This document shows positions 24,694 to 34,336 of a stretch of DNA of 64,000 nucleotides, piece after piece. Numbering within the stretch: the first letter of the stretch is position 1; each line of letters starts with the position of its first letter. The position numbers were made by a program, and so were the translations under genes. The stretch comes from JANQJA01 sp040880285 (GTDB lineage Bacteria > Pseudomonadota > Gammaproteobacteria > Pseudomonadales > Azotimanducaceae): contig JBBDIT010000067.1 of assembly GCA_040880285.1 (NCBI GenBank), forward strand, positions 10,220-74,219, given 5' to 3'. The notes beneath the pieces are model-generated. The model did not search any database, was not told the origin of the DNA, and saw only the letters and a list, made by a program, of their open reading frames with translations.

Positions 24694-25612
24694 GCATGAT
24701 TCTATCGCGTAGTGAGGCAGTCACCTCTTCGATAAATCGTGTTTTATAGTCCTTGTAGACGCAGGAAGAATGTGGCGTCACCATCACCTTGTCCCAGTCC
24801 CAAAGCGGTGATGTTGCTGGCAAGGGCTCTTCATCGACAACATCGAGAAATGCGCCGCCCAGATGATGCTTTGCGGCCAGGAGATCTTTAGTTGCAATCG
24901 CGTTGCCGCGGCCAAAGTTGTAGATAAAGGCGCCAGCTTTACAATGGAGCAGGCGAGCAGCATCGAGGGTGCGATCATTATCGGCGGTTCCGGGCAGCAA
25001 TACGACCACGTGATCGGCCTGGCCAAGGAGCGCATCAATTTCAGTTGTGCCATACACGTCAATGCCCGGCAAGGGCATAAGTAATTCCTGCGGATTACGC
25101 TTGATGCCGATCACACGTTTGCAGAGGGGTTTTATATAGCGGGCGCAAATGCTGCCGATATGTCCGAGGCCGATCAAAAGGACAGTCTGGTTTGAAAGGA
25201 GTCTGCAATCCTGTTGCAGGTCACGATCCCACTGGCGCCTTGAAAAATTACCAATCATTGCCGGCATGGCGTGGTTCATATACAGAATCGCACTCAACAG
25301 GGACTCCGCCAGAATAGGGCCGTGAAATGTGCCATGTACCAGTTCCACCTTGCCCGTCGGGTCCGGTACTACCCAATCATCGCCGGCAGCGGGAGTAAAT
25401 ACGGCTTTGAGCTTCTTACAGGCCTGGTACCAATGCGGCTGGAATTCCCAGGTCAGCAGGTAATCGGCACTCGCAGCCGAGGCCAGGAAGGCGTCCACAC
25501 TGGAGTGCGCCACGATCTTGTGATCCGGGAATTGATTGGCCAGCGGTAGCAGGTCAGGGTCGGCAAAATCGAATGCCGCAACTTCATTCCAAAGGCAGGT
25601 GTGGATTTCCAT
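24686..25612 (-). CDS. D-isomer-specific 2-hydroxyacid dehydrogenase family protein
   Basis: A 308-residue NAD(P)-dependent dehydrogenase that interconverts 2-oxo and D-2-hydroxy acids. The Rossmann motif is LIGLGHIGS near 147-155. The catalytic triad of the family is present: Arg in FGRGN, Glu in VVDEEPLP and His in TPHSSC. The N-terminal substrate domain is short and the protein belongs to the divergent glyoxylate/hydroxypyruvate-reductase-A-like branch. The exact substrate is not clear. The 3' end overlaps the decayed histidine phosphatase by 8 bp. Confidence 0.88.
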   Translation of the reverse strand: MEIHTCLWNEVAAFDFADPDLLPLANQFPDHKIVAHSSVDAFLASAASADYLLTWEFQPHWYQACKKLKAVFTPAAGDDWVVPDPTGKVELVHGTFHGPILAESLLSAILYMNHAMPAMIGNFSRRQWDRDLQQDCRLLSNQTVLLIGLGHIGSICARYIKPLCKRVIGIKRNPQELLMPLPGIDVYGTTEIDALLGQADHVVVLLPGTADNDRTLDAARLLHCKAGAFIYNFGRGNAIATKDLLAAKHHLGGAFLDVVDEEPLPATSPLWDWDKVMVTPHSSCVYKDYKTRFIEEVTASLRDRIMRC

Positions 25613-25647
25613 GGTAGCTGGTCACCAGAATTCTGAAGCACTACTGT

Positions 25648-25908
25648 CTATGAGATTGACAGCGGCTTCAAGTCTCCCGGGCGATGATGCCCAGGGTGCC
25701 GGCGCCCACCGAAGCGGGCGCCAGCGTCTGGAGAGCCTTCAACCAGGTGGACAGGAGCTACCTGTCCATCCTTGAAACGGGCGTGTTCCACCCGACCGGT
25801 TGTGAGATCACGAAAAGCGGGAATAAAGCCTGTGCTCGCGTTAATCTCACTGGTACCCATGGTGCCACCAAACTCGCGATTCTCCTTTCGTAGCGTCTGG
25901 TAGTTCAT
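25648..25908 (-). CDS. Small conserved-type hypothetical protein
   Basis: An 86-residue protein of unknown function. The middle part, GFIPAFRDLTTGRVEHARF followed by DGQVAPVHLVEG, has the look of a conserved hypothetical family (a short beta-rich protein with PAFRD and APVHL-like stretches), but I cannot name it. A strong AGGAG lies 6 bp before the ATG, which supports translation. It is 35 bp upstream of the 2-hydroxyacid dehydrogenase gene on the same strand and may share its transcript. Confidence 0.6.
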   Translation of the reverse strand: MNYQTLRKENREFGGTMGTSEINASTGFIPAFRDLTTGRVEHARFKDGQVAPVHLVEGSPDAGARFGGRRHPGHHRPGDLKPLSIS

Positions 25909-26136
25909 AATCTGCTCCTTGCTCGATCACCAGGGCGTGAGAGTGGGACCCGACATCCTGTCAGGCCCGGGACAACACTCCAACGGTACCTCCGTGTACG
26001 TTGCAAAGATTAGCGCAAGCCGCGGTGATGGAAACTGGCAGATCCCTGTCTTCCTTGTAGGAAAAGGCTGCAAAATTCCGGCGTGTTCTCGCGCAAGTGT
26101 GTCGGGGATGTGTAATCCAGCGCCTTCTGGCATAGT

Positions 26137-26148
26137 AGAGAATTCTCT
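26137..26148. promoter_or_regulatory. Perfect 12-bp palindrome, possible operator
   Basis: AGAGAATTCTCT is a perfect palindrome in the 365-bp gap (25909-26273) between divergent genes, 125 bp before the MFS transporter start. It might be a regulator site. The remaining gap shows only the short ORF described separately. Confidence 0.25.
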
Positions 26149-26171
26149 TATAGATCCGGGACCGAGCGTTC

Positions 26172-26270
26172 ATGACTGCCAGCAATCCGCTATTCATCCG
26201 CCATGTACACGTCTCTGAAGGCAATGGCTTTGAACTTCGGCAGTTTGTCGGCGTACCTGACAAGCAATAG
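26172..26270 (+). CDS. Possible 32-codon leader or gene fragment before the MFS transporter
   Basis: ATG at 26172, TAG at 26268-26270, three bases before the GTG of the transporter. The translation (32 residues, containing FIRHVHVSEGNGFELRQFVG) has a protein-like composition, but no family is recognised. The transporter itself has no evident Shine-Dalgarno site, so its translation may depend on ribosomes ending this ORF. Low certainty. Confidence 0.3.
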   Translation: MTASNPLFIRHVHVSEGNGFELRQFVGVPDKQ

Positions 26271-26273
26271 TTT

Positions 26274-27566
26274 GTGATTTCCCCTCGTTGGCCCTTTGAC
26301 ATAAGGCGCCTGCCATTTTTTTATGGCTGGGTAATATGGCTGTTCAGTACGGTGGGCTTTCTGTTCAGCGTGCCGGGGCAGACCATGGGTATGGCGGTCT
26401 TTACCGACCCCTTCATTGAAGTGCTGGGACTGACCCGGACGCAGCTCTCGATCGCCTACCTGTTTGGCACCATGGGCTCAGCGCTGTTCCTGACACGGGC
26501 AGGACGCTGGTATGACCGGCTCGGTGGTCGCGTCATGATCGCACTATCAGCGTTTGCGTTGGGCGTGATGGTATTTTATATCAGTCAGGCCGATGTAATT
26601 GCGAGCCTGCTTGGCGGTCATTCGGCGGCAGGCTTCATGGTTATTCTGGTTGGCTACTTTGGCGTACGGTTCTTTGGGCAGGGCGTAATGACCAGCGCTT
26701 CACGCAACGTACTGCTGGTCTGGTTTGTGAAACGCCGGGGCCTTGTCAGCGGTATCCGTGGTATTTTTGTTTCGCTCGGTTTTTCGCTGGCACCCTTGCT
26801 ACTGGCGTGGCTTATTGTGACGTTCGGCTGGCGCGGTGCTCTCATGCTGATGGCGCTGGTGGTGGGCATCTTTTTTTCGAGCCTCGCCCTGGTCTTTGTC
26901 CGTGACAATCCAAAATCCTGCGGTGTACGGCCGGATGGCTCGGTCGGTGTGCCGCATGATGACACGGTCACCGAAGCGCCGAGTCGATCCATACATGCGG
27001 CGAGTCGTGATCCGGTATTCTGGATCTATAGTCTGAGTCTTGCGATGCATTCGCTGTTCGGAACAGCGCTGACATTCCATGTAGTTTCTATTTTTGCGGA
27101 GGCCGGTCGTGGTCGCGACGAGGCGTTCGGATACTTTTTCCCCGCCGCGGTCTTCGCTACCACGGTCAATCTGGTGGCCAGCTGGCTAGTCGATTTCAAT
27201 CCACTCAAACCTTTTCTGATTGCCATGCTGGTCTTCTTCATCACCGGCGCAGTCGGGCTTTACTATCTGCAGGAACCCTGGGGGTTCTGGTTACTAGCTG
27301 CCGGGTTTGGCTCTGGTGGTGGCCTTTGGGGAGTAATCTCCAACCTGGCATTTATACGCTACTTCGGGCCCTTGCATCTGGGCGAGATCAGTGGGCTGAA
27401 TACGTCGCTGACGGTCTTTGCCAGTGCCATTGGTCCAGCCGCATTCAGTGTCGGGCTCGATGTTTTCGGCAATTATGGCGTTGCAGTCCAACTGTGCGCG
27501 CTGGTCATGGTGGGCCTGTTGGTGGCGGCCATTGTGATCAAACAGCGGGAAGTCGCGCATGAGTGA
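26274..27566 (+). CDS. MFS transporter
   Basis: A 430-residue inner-membrane protein with about twelve membrane helices of the major facilitator superfamily. The first begins at LPFFYGWVIWLF; the family motif between TM2 and TM3 appears as GRWYDRLGGRVM. The pattern resembles monocarboxylate/oxalate-type MFS carriers, but the substrate is not deducible. The GTG at 26274 is the only start codon before TM1 and lacks a clear ribosome-binding site; translation coupling to the short ORF just upstream is possible. The 3' neighbour is queD, with an 81-bp gap. Confidence 0.88.
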   Translation: MISPRWPFDIRRLPFFYGWVIWLFSTVGFLFSVPGQTMGMAVFTDPFIEVLGLTRTQLSIAYLFGTMGSALFLTRAGRWYDRLGGRVMIALSAFALGVMVFYISQADVIASLLGGHSAAGFMVILVGYFGVRFFGQGVMTSASRNVLLVWFVKRRGLVSGIRGIFVSLGFSLAPLLLAWLIVTFGWRGALMLMALVVGIFFSSLALVFVRDNPKSCGVRPDGSVGVPHDDTVTEAPSRSIHAASRDPVFWIYSLSLAMHSLFGTALTFHVVSIFAEAGRGRDEAFGYFFPAAVFATTVNLVASWLVDFNPLKPFLIAMLVFFITGAVGLYYLQEPWGFWLLAAGFGSGGGLWGVISNLAFIRYFGPLHLGEISGLNTSLTVFASAIGPAAFSVGLDVFGNYGVAVQLCALVMVGLLVAAIVIKQREVAHE

Positions 27567-27647
27567 ATACCCCGCCAGGATCAGTTTTCCGACCACTTCA
27601 CATTACAGTAGCGTTATCATTGCGCCTTCACCAGACAGAATCGAGCC

Positions 27648-28010
27648 ATGGAAATTTACAAACTCTTTCAAGTCGAAGCAGCACACCTGTTGCCGAATGT
27701 ACCGGAAGATCACAAGTGCAGGCGCCTGCACGGCCACTCATTCGAGATTGAAGTTCACGTCGATGGCGAGCTTGATCCCGGGCCGGGTTGGGTCATGGAT
27801 TACGCCGACATCAAGGGCGCATTTGAGCCACTGTTCGACCAACTGGACCATCGATACCTGAACGATATCGAAGGCCTGGGGAATCCAACCAGTGAGAATC
27901 TGGCGATCTGGATCTGGGATCGTCTCAAGGGCAGGCTGCCGATTCTGTCCAAAGTGGTAGTTAAAGAGACCTGCACTTCCGGGTGTGTTTACACGGGGCC
28001 AAATGTCTGA
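27648..28010 (+). CDS. queD: 6-carboxytetrahydropterin synthase QueD (6-PTPS family)
   Basis: A 120-residue enzyme of queuosine/7-deazaguanine synthesis, which turns 7,8-dihydroneopterin triphosphate into 6-carboxytetrahydropterin. Zinc ligands are His13, His28 and His30; the catalytic Cys24 lies in CRRLHGH, the QueD arrangement. The later motifs DHRYLNDI and GNPTSENLAIWIWDRL fit the family, and the C-terminal glutamate in VKET binds the pterin. No queC, queE or queF gene is nearby, so the pathway genes are scattered. Confidence 0.93.
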   Translation: MEIYKLFQVEAAHLLPNVPEDHKCRRLHGHSFEIEVHVDGELDPGPGWVMDYADIKGAFEPLFDQLDHRYLNDIEGLGNPTSENLAIWIWDRLKGRLPILSKVVVKETCTSGCVYTGPNV

Positions 28011-28023
28011 GACCTCGTTTTAG

Positions 28024-29562
28024 TTAACGCGAGACGATGGTCATCAAATCGATCAGCGTGTCTGCCATGGCCTGTTTGGCGGGGGTATTTTCAGCGAAGT
28101 GATTGGACATCTCGTGGGGATCGTGTGCGAGGTCGAAGAACTCACCCATGTCTGAACCAAGATATCGTGTCAGGCGAGCCTCTTTGGTAACAACGGTTCT
28201 CATTCGTGTCGGCATCCCGGTGCCTAGAATATCGTTGGGGTAGTCATCCTCAATCAGCAAAGCTTCATGGACGGCCGCGTTGGTATCATCGAGGGTCGGC
28301 ATAAGGCTCTTGCCCTGCATACCATCGTAGGGTGCCGCGCCGGCAAGCTCCAGTATAGTCTGGGCGATATCAATGGAACCGACCAGGGCCTCGCAGTTGC
28401 CGCTGCCGCTGCGCGACGGGTCAGCGATTACCAATGGGACTTTGATACACCCGGCATAGTGCAAGGTGCCTTTCAGCATAATGTGGTGATCACCAAACAT
28501 ATCGCCATGATCGCTGGTGAAGACAATAATGGTGTCCTTTCTCAAATCCAGTTCGTCTAACGCTTGTACTATGTCGCCAATACAATCATCAATCAGTGTG
28601 ATCATGCCATACTGTGCTGCCAGAGCGTGGCGCAGTTGGTCCTCATCAGGGCCGAATGGCAAGACCGGCTGTTCAGGATTACCTCTTCGGTTGGCGTGGG
28701 CGCGTGCCAGCCAGGTAGAGCTTTCATGCCGGTCGGAGTAAGTTGCCGGTAACGGCATATCTTCTGGCCGATACCTGTCCCAGTATTGTCCTGGCGGTGT
28801 AAACGGATGGTGTGGGTCCGGGAAAGATACCTGCAAAAAGAAAGGATTCTCCGCGGCGGCTTGTGCCTTGACGTAATCGATGCTTTTTTCCGCGATATAG
28901 CGGGACGGATACAGTTCCTCCGGCAGTCGTGGCTTTCGTACTTGCCACCACTTGTCGTAAGTGGCGAGGCTGGGACTGTCAGGCCGCATAACGCCTAGCA
29001 GATCCGCCGGATCAAAACCTTTGTCTTTTAACCAATGCTCGTAGTGGCCGGTGCAGCAATCAGAATGACCCACCACCAGATCCGCATGGCTGAATCCATA
29101 GAAATCATCAGGGAACTCCACCCTTTCGCGCCTGTGCCGTGCACGTTGTTCCAGCGTATTCCACTCGGGTGGATACTCATTGATAGAACTGCGCCGGGAT
29201 GCGGGCAACAACACCTCGTTTTCGAACGGCGGTGGCAGGTCACCCCAATCCTGCAAGTGGGCCTTGCCGACGATACCGGTTTTGTAGCCGGCCTCTTTTA
29301 ATCGCCGCACGAAGGTATTGGCATACCAGTCAAGGGAAATCCCGTTAGTCGCTGCGCCGTGGGCGGAGGGTACGCGGCCGGTAATGATGCTGCAGCGATT
29401 GGGTGTACAGATCGAATTGGCGACATAGGCGTGCTCATAGTGCACTCCTGTTGCTGCGATAGCATCGAGATGGGGCGTCTTGACGACCGGGTTACCACCA
29501 AAGCCGGTATGATCGGCTCGTTGCTGGTCGGTAATGATGAATAGAATGTTGGGCTGGGCCAT
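28024..29562 (-). CDS. Cys-type sulfatase (alkaline-phosphatase superfamily)
   Basis: A 512-residue sulfatase. The N terminus NILFIITDQQRADH binds calcium, and the CTPNRC motif has Cys52, the residue turned into formylglycine (C-x-P-x-R signature). Further metal/catalytic segments are GKAHLQDWG and TSDHGDMFGDH. The Cys-type motif requires a formylglycine-generating enzyme (or anSME), which is not in this window. No signal peptide is seen, so it acts in the cytoplasm; choline sulfatase and phosphonate monoester hydrolase relatives share this form. It is convergent with queD and divergent from the ABC importer operon. Confidence 0.9.
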   Translation of the reverse strand: MAQPNILFIITDQQRADHTGFGGNPVVKTPHLDAIAATGVHYEHAYVANSICTPNRCSIITGRVPSAHGAATNGISLDWYANTFVRRLKEAGYKTGIVGKAHLQDWGDLPPPFENEVLLPASRRSSINEYPPEWNTLEQRARHRRERVEFPDDFYGFSHADLVVGHSDCCTGHYEHWLKDKGFDPADLLGVMRPDSPSLATYDKWWQVRKPRLPEELYPSRYIAEKSIDYVKAQAAAENPFFLQVSFPDPHHPFTPPGQYWDRYRPEDMPLPATYSDRHESSTWLARAHANRRGNPEQPVLPFGPDEDQLRHALAAQYGMITLIDDCIGDIVQALDELDLRKDTIIVFTSDHGDMFGDHHIMLKGTLHYAGCIKVPLVIADPSRSGSGNCEALVGSIDIAQTILELAGAAPYDGMQGKSLMPTLDDTNAAVHEALLIEDDYPNDILGTGMPTRMRTVVTKEARLTRYLGSDMGEFFDLAHDPHEMSNHFAENTPAKQAMADTLIDLMTIVSR

Positions 29563-29791
29563 TATCTGATCGGTTCCTTATCATCGAGTCTGGCAGGAGC
29601 ATGGTTATGGAGATTACCTTGAAGCTTCACCATAGATTCAACGGTAACCTGAAGCAAGAACCTCCATTGAACGCCCAGCATTGGCTCAGCCTGTAGTAAC
29701 CGTCCACGCGAAAACGAATTTCTATTGTGCTTGAATGCTGGCTATGTTTTATTCCTTATTGTATAGCTACCCGTTGTAACCGCGTTAAATC

Positions 29792-30742
29792 ATGCAAGCA
29801 TTTATAGTCAGACGTTTGCTGGCGTTGATTCCCACATTGATCTTCACCAGTATCATCGTGTTCGCCTCCATTCGGCTTATCCCCGGTGATGTGATTGACT
29901 TGATGCTGTCGCAGAATGATATTTCAACCGGCAACGACCGGGCAATGATTGAAGAAGCGCTCGGCCTCAACGAACCCATCTACATTCAGTATTTCCAATG
30001 GATTGGTGCCGCTGTCCAGGGTGACCTGGGCCGGTCATTGTGGCAGAACACACCGGTCACAGAACAATTGAAAGAAACCTTGCCCATTACCTTCGAGCTT
30101 GGCTTGCTTGCGTTGATCGTCGCCCTGACCGTCGCGATTCCGATCGGGATTTACTCAGCGATGCACCAGGACACCGCAGGCGACTACATTACTCGTTCCT
30201 TTTCACTCTTAATGTTGGCGATTCCGAGTTTTTGGCTGGGCACGCTGGTGATGGTGTTTCCGTCTGTGTGGTGGCGTTGGGCGCCGCCGCTTGAATACAC
30301 ACCATTCCTGGAAGATCCGATTGCCAACCTGAGCCACATGATTGTGCCTGCAATTATCCTCGGGCTTGGGCTCTCTGCCGTCACCATGAGAATGACCCGT
30401 ACGATGATGCTCGAGGTTATGCGCCAGGATTACATCCGCACCGCGCGTGCCAAAGGTCTTGGGGAGAACCTGGTCGTCATGCGACATGCACTGCGCAACG
30501 GGCTGATTCCCGTGGTGACGCTGATCGGTTTGCAGGCACCGCTGCTCATTGGTGGTGCCGTTATTCTGGAGCAAATTTTTGTGGTACCGGGTATGGGCTT
30601 GCTGCTGCTCGAAGCGGTATTCCAGCGTGACTATCCAATCGTGACTGGTGTCTTTTTGGTTGTAGGCGTGGCGATCCTCATTATCAACCTGCTGGTTGAC
30701 CTGACCTATGGCTTCCTTGACCCGAAAGTGAGGCAACAGTGA
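29792..30742 (+). CDS. Peptide-type ABC transporter permease (DppB/OppB family)
   Basis: A 316-residue inner-membrane permease of the dipeptide/oligopeptide/nickel importers with six membrane helices. The N terminus MQAFIVRRLLALIPTL and the cytoplasmic EAA-loop sequence near 210 (RTARAKGLGENLVVMRHALRNGLIPVV) that contacts the ATPase are typical. First gene of a five-gene operon (29792-35336) with start/stop overlaps throughout. The 229-bp gap upstream presumably holds the operon promoter, which I could not place with confidence. Confidence 0.93.
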   Translation: MQAFIVRRLLALIPTLIFTSIIVFASIRLIPGDVIDLMLSQNDISTGNDRAMIEEALGLNEPIYIQYFQWIGAAVQGDLGRSLWQNTPVTEQLKETLPITFELGLLALIVALTVAIPIGIYSAMHQDTAGDYITRSFSLLMLAIPSFWLGTLVMVFPSVWWRWAPPLEYTPFLEDPIANLSHMIVPAIILGLGLSAVTMRMTRTMMLEVMRQDYIRTARAKGLGENLVVMRHALRNGLIPVVTLIGLQAPLLIGGAVILEQIFVVPGMGLLLLEAVFQRDYPIVTGVFLVVGVAILIINLLVDLTYGFLDPKVRQQ

Positions 30743-31635
30743 GCGATATCACGATACCGGCGCCCGCGCAGGCACCGCTCATTGGTGGTGGCAGATTTGC
30801 ATTCACCAGGCGCCTGATTCGGGAGAAGCCGCTGGGCGCGGCGGGTGGTGCCATCTTCATGTTGTTTTTGTTTTGTGGCGTGTTTGCCGATGTGCTCGCG
30901 CCTTATGGTGTCAATGAGACGGATATGTTTCACCGACTCGAAGCACCATCGCTGAGTTTTCTGATGGGTACGGATCACATCGGACGCGATGTTTTTTCCC
31001 GCATACTCTACGGTGCCCAGTTATCCATGATTGTCGGCTTCCTGGCAGCCGGATTGGCAACCGTCGTTTCCATCGTCCTGGGTATTGTCTCCGGATACGT
31101 CGGTGGCAAGACGGATATGTTGATCCAGCGATTTGTGGATGCCTGGATGACGTTTCCGGACCTGGTCCTCCTGATCGTAGTGATATCGATCGTTGGGCCC
31201 GGCATGACCCAGATCATCGTGATCCTGGGATTGCTGTACGGCATTGCCGGATCACGAATTATTCGCGGGCAGGTGGTGTCGGTGCGGGAGAATATGTATA
31301 CCCATGCAGCCCAGTCCATGGGTGCCCGTACGATATATATTCTGTGGAAACACATTTTGCCCAATGTGATGCCGGTCGTGATTATACTTTTCACGACGCG
31401 AGTCGGTGCAGTTATCCTGGCAGAAGCAGGTTTGTCGTTTCTGGGACTCGGCGTACCACCACCGACACCAACCTGGGGCGCCATGTTGAGCGGTACCGGC
31501 CGAACCTATATGTATCTGGGCCCATGGCTCGCGCTTGCACCGGGCCTGTGCCTTACGATTGTAGTGTATGCAATTAACATTTATGGAGACGCACTGCGCG
31601 ACCTGCTTGACCCGAGGATGCGGGGCAGCCGATGA
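30739..31635 (+). CDS. Peptide-type ABC transporter permease (DppC/OppC family)
   Basis: A 298-residue partner permease. It has an N-terminal cytoplasmic part with FTRRLIREKPLGAAGG, the LMGTDHIGRDVFSRILYGAQLSM stretch typical of DppC, and an EAA loop (AAQSMGARTIYILWKHILPNVMPVV). The GTG start overlaps the preceding stop by 4 nt (GTGA). It pairs with the DppB-like protein to form the membrane channel. Confidence 0.93.
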   Translation: MSDITIPAPAQAPLIGGGRFAFTRRLIREKPLGAAGGAIFMLFLFCGVFADVLAPYGVNETDMFHRLEAPSLSFLMGTDHIGRDVFSRILYGAQLSMIVGFLAAGLATVVSIVLGIVSGYVGGKTDMLIQRFVDAWMTFPDLVLLIVVISIVGPGMTQIIVILGLLYGIAGSRIIRGQVVSVRENMYTHAAQSMGARTIYILWKHILPNVMPVVIILFTTRVGAVILAEAGLSFLGLGVPPPTPTWGAMLSGTGRTYMYLGPWLALAPGLCLTIVVYAINIYGDALRDLLDPRMRGSR

Positions 31636-33314
31636 AGAGATTGATGGGCATCGCGGTTCTGGCTGTCTTATTGAGCCCCAACCTTGCCGCTGTGGCGAAG
31701 GAGCCACAATATGGCAGCACACTGGATGTGGGTACCGTCAACGTCACCTTGTCAGCCCTGTCATGGGACCCGGCTGACTGGGCATGGAAGAGTACCCATG
31801 ACACTGGCATGGTGCGGGAACAGCTGTTTGTCGGTGACCTTGGCAAAAGTGTACGCAATGGTGGGCCCTACCCATTTATCGCGGATGCTTATCTGCCAAA
31901 GGGTGCGATCAAGGGCGAATTGGCGGAAAGCTGGGAGTGGGAAGATCCGCTCACGTTGGTTGTCCATTTGCGCAAGGGCGTCATGTTTACGGAGTTGCCA
32001 GGCGTCATGGCGGCAAGGGAACTGGTCGCTGACGATGTCGTATTTACCTACGAACTGCTTAGTACGAGTCCCAAAAAGATCCCGACCTATTTCACTCACA
32101 TCAACGATGTTGTCGCACGCGATGAGCATACGGTCGTTTTCTATTTTAACGAATATAACGCCGAGTGGGATTACCGGTTTGGATACGGTTACTACTCAGG
32201 CATCGTGCCCCGAGAGACTGCCAATATTGACCGTAAAAGCTGGCGCAATGTCGTCGGCACGGGTCCATTTACCATGGGTCGATATATTCTCGGCAACCGC
32301 CAGACCTACGAGAAGAACCCAGGCTATTGGGGAACGGAAACCATCGACGGCCAGGAATACGCACTCCCCTTTGTTGACCAGCTCAACTACCGGATTATCA
32401 AGGATGAAGCTACACAGCTGACCGCTATCCGCACCGGTCAGCTGGACATTCTTGAGGGCATTCGCTGGATCGCTGTGGACCACCTCAAGGAAACGACACC
32501 GGAGCTCAAGTGGAATCGTTGGTTGTCGACCGGCGGCACGTTTATGGCGCTGCGAGTGGATACCAAACCACTCGATGACATTCGTGTGCGGCGGGCCCTC
32601 AATCTTGCTGTTAACCAGCGTGAAATTGTTGATCTTTATTACGGTGGGCATGCACAGCTGATGGCTTACCCGCAACACCCGGGTTTCGGTGAATACTTCC
32701 AGCCATTGGAAGAAATGCCAGAGTCGGTCCAGGAACTGTTCACGTATAATCCTGAGAAAGCCAGGGCGCTGCTTGTTGAGGCAGGTTACGCGGACGGGTT
32801 TGAGATGGAAGTCCAGGTCTGTTCCTGCAGCCCTGACAATATGGATCTGGTGCCTCTGCTCGATAGTTACCTCGCAAAAGTTGGTGTACGACTTAAAATC
32901 AAACCGATGGAGTATGCATCGTTTTTGTCCGCGATGACCACGCGTACCCATACGCCTGGCTACTTGATGGGCAGTGGCCATGTTAATCCCACCACTTCGT
33001 TGCGCAAGAGCTTTGTGACCGCGCAAACCTGGAATCCATCCATGTATTCAGATCCGGTATTCGACGCGAAGATGGAGGAGCTCTATCAAACCCGTGATGA
33101 GGCCAGGCGAATCGAGATGGTGCGCGAGCTTACGATCAAGATCCTCGATGAGGCACCCTACCTCTGGTTACCGACCGGATTTACCTATACCGCCTGGTGG
33201 CCCTGGGTCAAAAACTACGGCGGTGAGCTGCGAGTCGGCGCTGTGCGACCCGGACCAATTTATGCGCGTATCTGGATCGACCAGGAAATGAAACGTGAGA
33301 TGGGGTTCAAGTGA
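31632..33314 (+). CDS. ABC transporter substrate-binding protein (family 5, peptide type)
   Basis: A 560-residue periplasmic binding protein with a signal peptide (about 1-22, ending VAKE). It belongs to the SBP_bac_5 family (DppA/OppA type), which captures peptides, opines, or nickel. Family stretches include LAESWEWEDPLTLVVHLRKGVMF, DVVFTYELLS and VRRALNLAVNQREIVD. At 560 residues it is somewhat longer than DppA. It lies between permease and ATPase genes, with 4-nt overlaps on both sides. The true substrate cannot be read from sequence. Confidence 0.92.
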   Translation: MKRLMGIAVLAVLLSPNLAAVAKEPQYGSTLDVGTVNVTLSALSWDPADWAWKSTHDTGMVREQLFVGDLGKSVRNGGPYPFIADAYLPKGAIKGELAESWEWEDPLTLVVHLRKGVMFTELPGVMAARELVADDVVFTYELLSTSPKKIPTYFTHINDVVARDEHTVVFYFNEYNAEWDYRFGYGYYSGIVPRETANIDRKSWRNVVGTGPFTMGRYILGNRQTYEKNPGYWGTETIDGQEYALPFVDQLNYRIIKDEATQLTAIRTGQLDILEGIRWIAVDHLKETTPELKWNRWLSTGGTFMALRVDTKPLDDIRVRRALNLAVNQREIVDLYYGGHAQLMAYPQHPGFGEYFQPLEEMPESVQELFTYNPEKARALLVEAGYADGFEMEVQVCSCSPDNMDLVPLLDSYLAKVGVRLKIKPMEYASFLSAMTTRTHTPGYLMGSGHVNPTTSLRKSFVTAQTWNPSMYSDPVFDAKMEELYQTRDEARRIEMVRELTIKILDEAPYLWLPTGFTYTAWWPWVKNYGGELRVGAVRPGPIYARIWIDQEMKREMGFK

Positions 33315-34336
33315 GCCAGGCCGAGGTACACGTAAAACCGTTGCTGGATATTCGCGATCTGTCGGTTTCATTTGGTACCGATGGTGGCAGGGTGCGGGCG
33401 GTTGACGGTGTGTCCCTGTACGTTAATGAGGGAGAGACCCTGGCCATCGTCGGTGAAAGTGGGTCCGGTAAGAGTGTAACCGCACTTTCGATACTGGGTT
33501 TGATCGGTGACTCAGGCAAAATCGACACGGGCCAGATCCTGTTTGAAGGCAACGACCTGGCACAGCTTTCCACGCCGGCCCTGCGCAAGATCCGTGGTGA
33601 CAGGATTGCCATGATTTTCCAGGAACCCATGTCTTCCCTGAACCCGGTCCTGACCATCGGCAAACAGGTGGCTGAACCCATGTGGCTGCATCGCAATATG
33701 GCCTGGGATGATGCCTATGAGCGCGCCGGTGAATTGTTGGACCGGGTCTCGATTCCCGATGCCAAACACCGACTACATGAGTATCCGCATCACTTCTCTG
33801 GCGGTATGCGCCAACGTGTCATGATTGCCATGGCGCTGGCTTGTGAACCGCAGCTCATTATTGCAGACGAGCCGACAACGGCGCTGGATGTTACGGTTCA
33901 GGCACAAATTTTATCGCTGCTGAAAAACCTGACCCAGGAACTGAATTCTTCACTCATTATAATTACTCACGACCTGGGCGTGGTTGCTCGATATGCCGAC
34001 CGGGTCGCCGTAATGTACGGTGGCCGAATAATTGAAACCGCGTCGGCCCGGGAGTTGTATAAAAACCCCAGCCATCCTTACACAGAAGGATTGATCGCAT
34101 CGGTGCCGAGCCTTGACGGTAATCCGGGCGAACCGTTAAAGACCATCGCCGGACAACCACCGGACCTGGCCAACCTGCCACCGGGTTGTACCTTTGCGCC
34201 CCGCTGCCAATACGCCCGTGATGAATGTCGGGAAGGCAAGCCTCCAATCGAAGTGATTCGTCCTGGTCATGAACGCGCGTGCCTGGGCTATGAGCGAATT
34301 GAGGAGCAGGTAGATGAGCGATTGCGCCATGAGTGA
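33311..34336 (+). CDS. Peptide-type ABC transporter ATP-binding protein (DppD/OppD family)
   Basis: A 341-residue ATPase: Walker A GESGSGKS near 49-56, signature FSGGMRQR near 160, Walker B LIIADEPTTALD, and an H-loop His in ITHDLG. The C-terminal extension has the oligopeptide-transporter pattern with Cys residues (PPGCTFAPRCQYARDEC) that in DppD-type proteins binds an iron-sulfur cluster. The GTG start overlaps the binding-protein stop by 4 nt. Confidence 0.93.
   Translation: MSQAEVHVKPLLDIRDLSVSFGTDGGRVRAVDGVSLYVNEGETLAIVGESGSGKSVTALSILGLIGDSGKIDTGQILFEGNDLAQLSTPALRKIRGDRIAMIFQEPMSSLNPVLTIGKQVAEPMWLHRNMAWDDAYERAGELLDRVSIPDAKHRLHEYPHHFSGGMRQRVMIAMALACEPQLIIADEPTTALDVTVQAQILSLLKNLTQELNSSLIIITHDLGVVARYADRVAVMYGGRIIETASARELYKNPSHPYTEGLIASVPSLDGNPGEPLKTIAGQPPDLANLPPGCTFAPRCQYARDECREGKPPIEVIRPGHERACLGYERIEEQVDERLRHE

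Noticed and set aside
25961..26302. 113-codon minus-strand frame in the gap before the MFS gene
   Set aside because: Translation has no recognisable domain and runs through the start of the MFS gene; more likely a chance frame.
29563..29791. Promoter for the ABC importer operon
   Set aside because: Several weak -35/-10-like pairs exist around 29725-29760, but none is convincing by eye.
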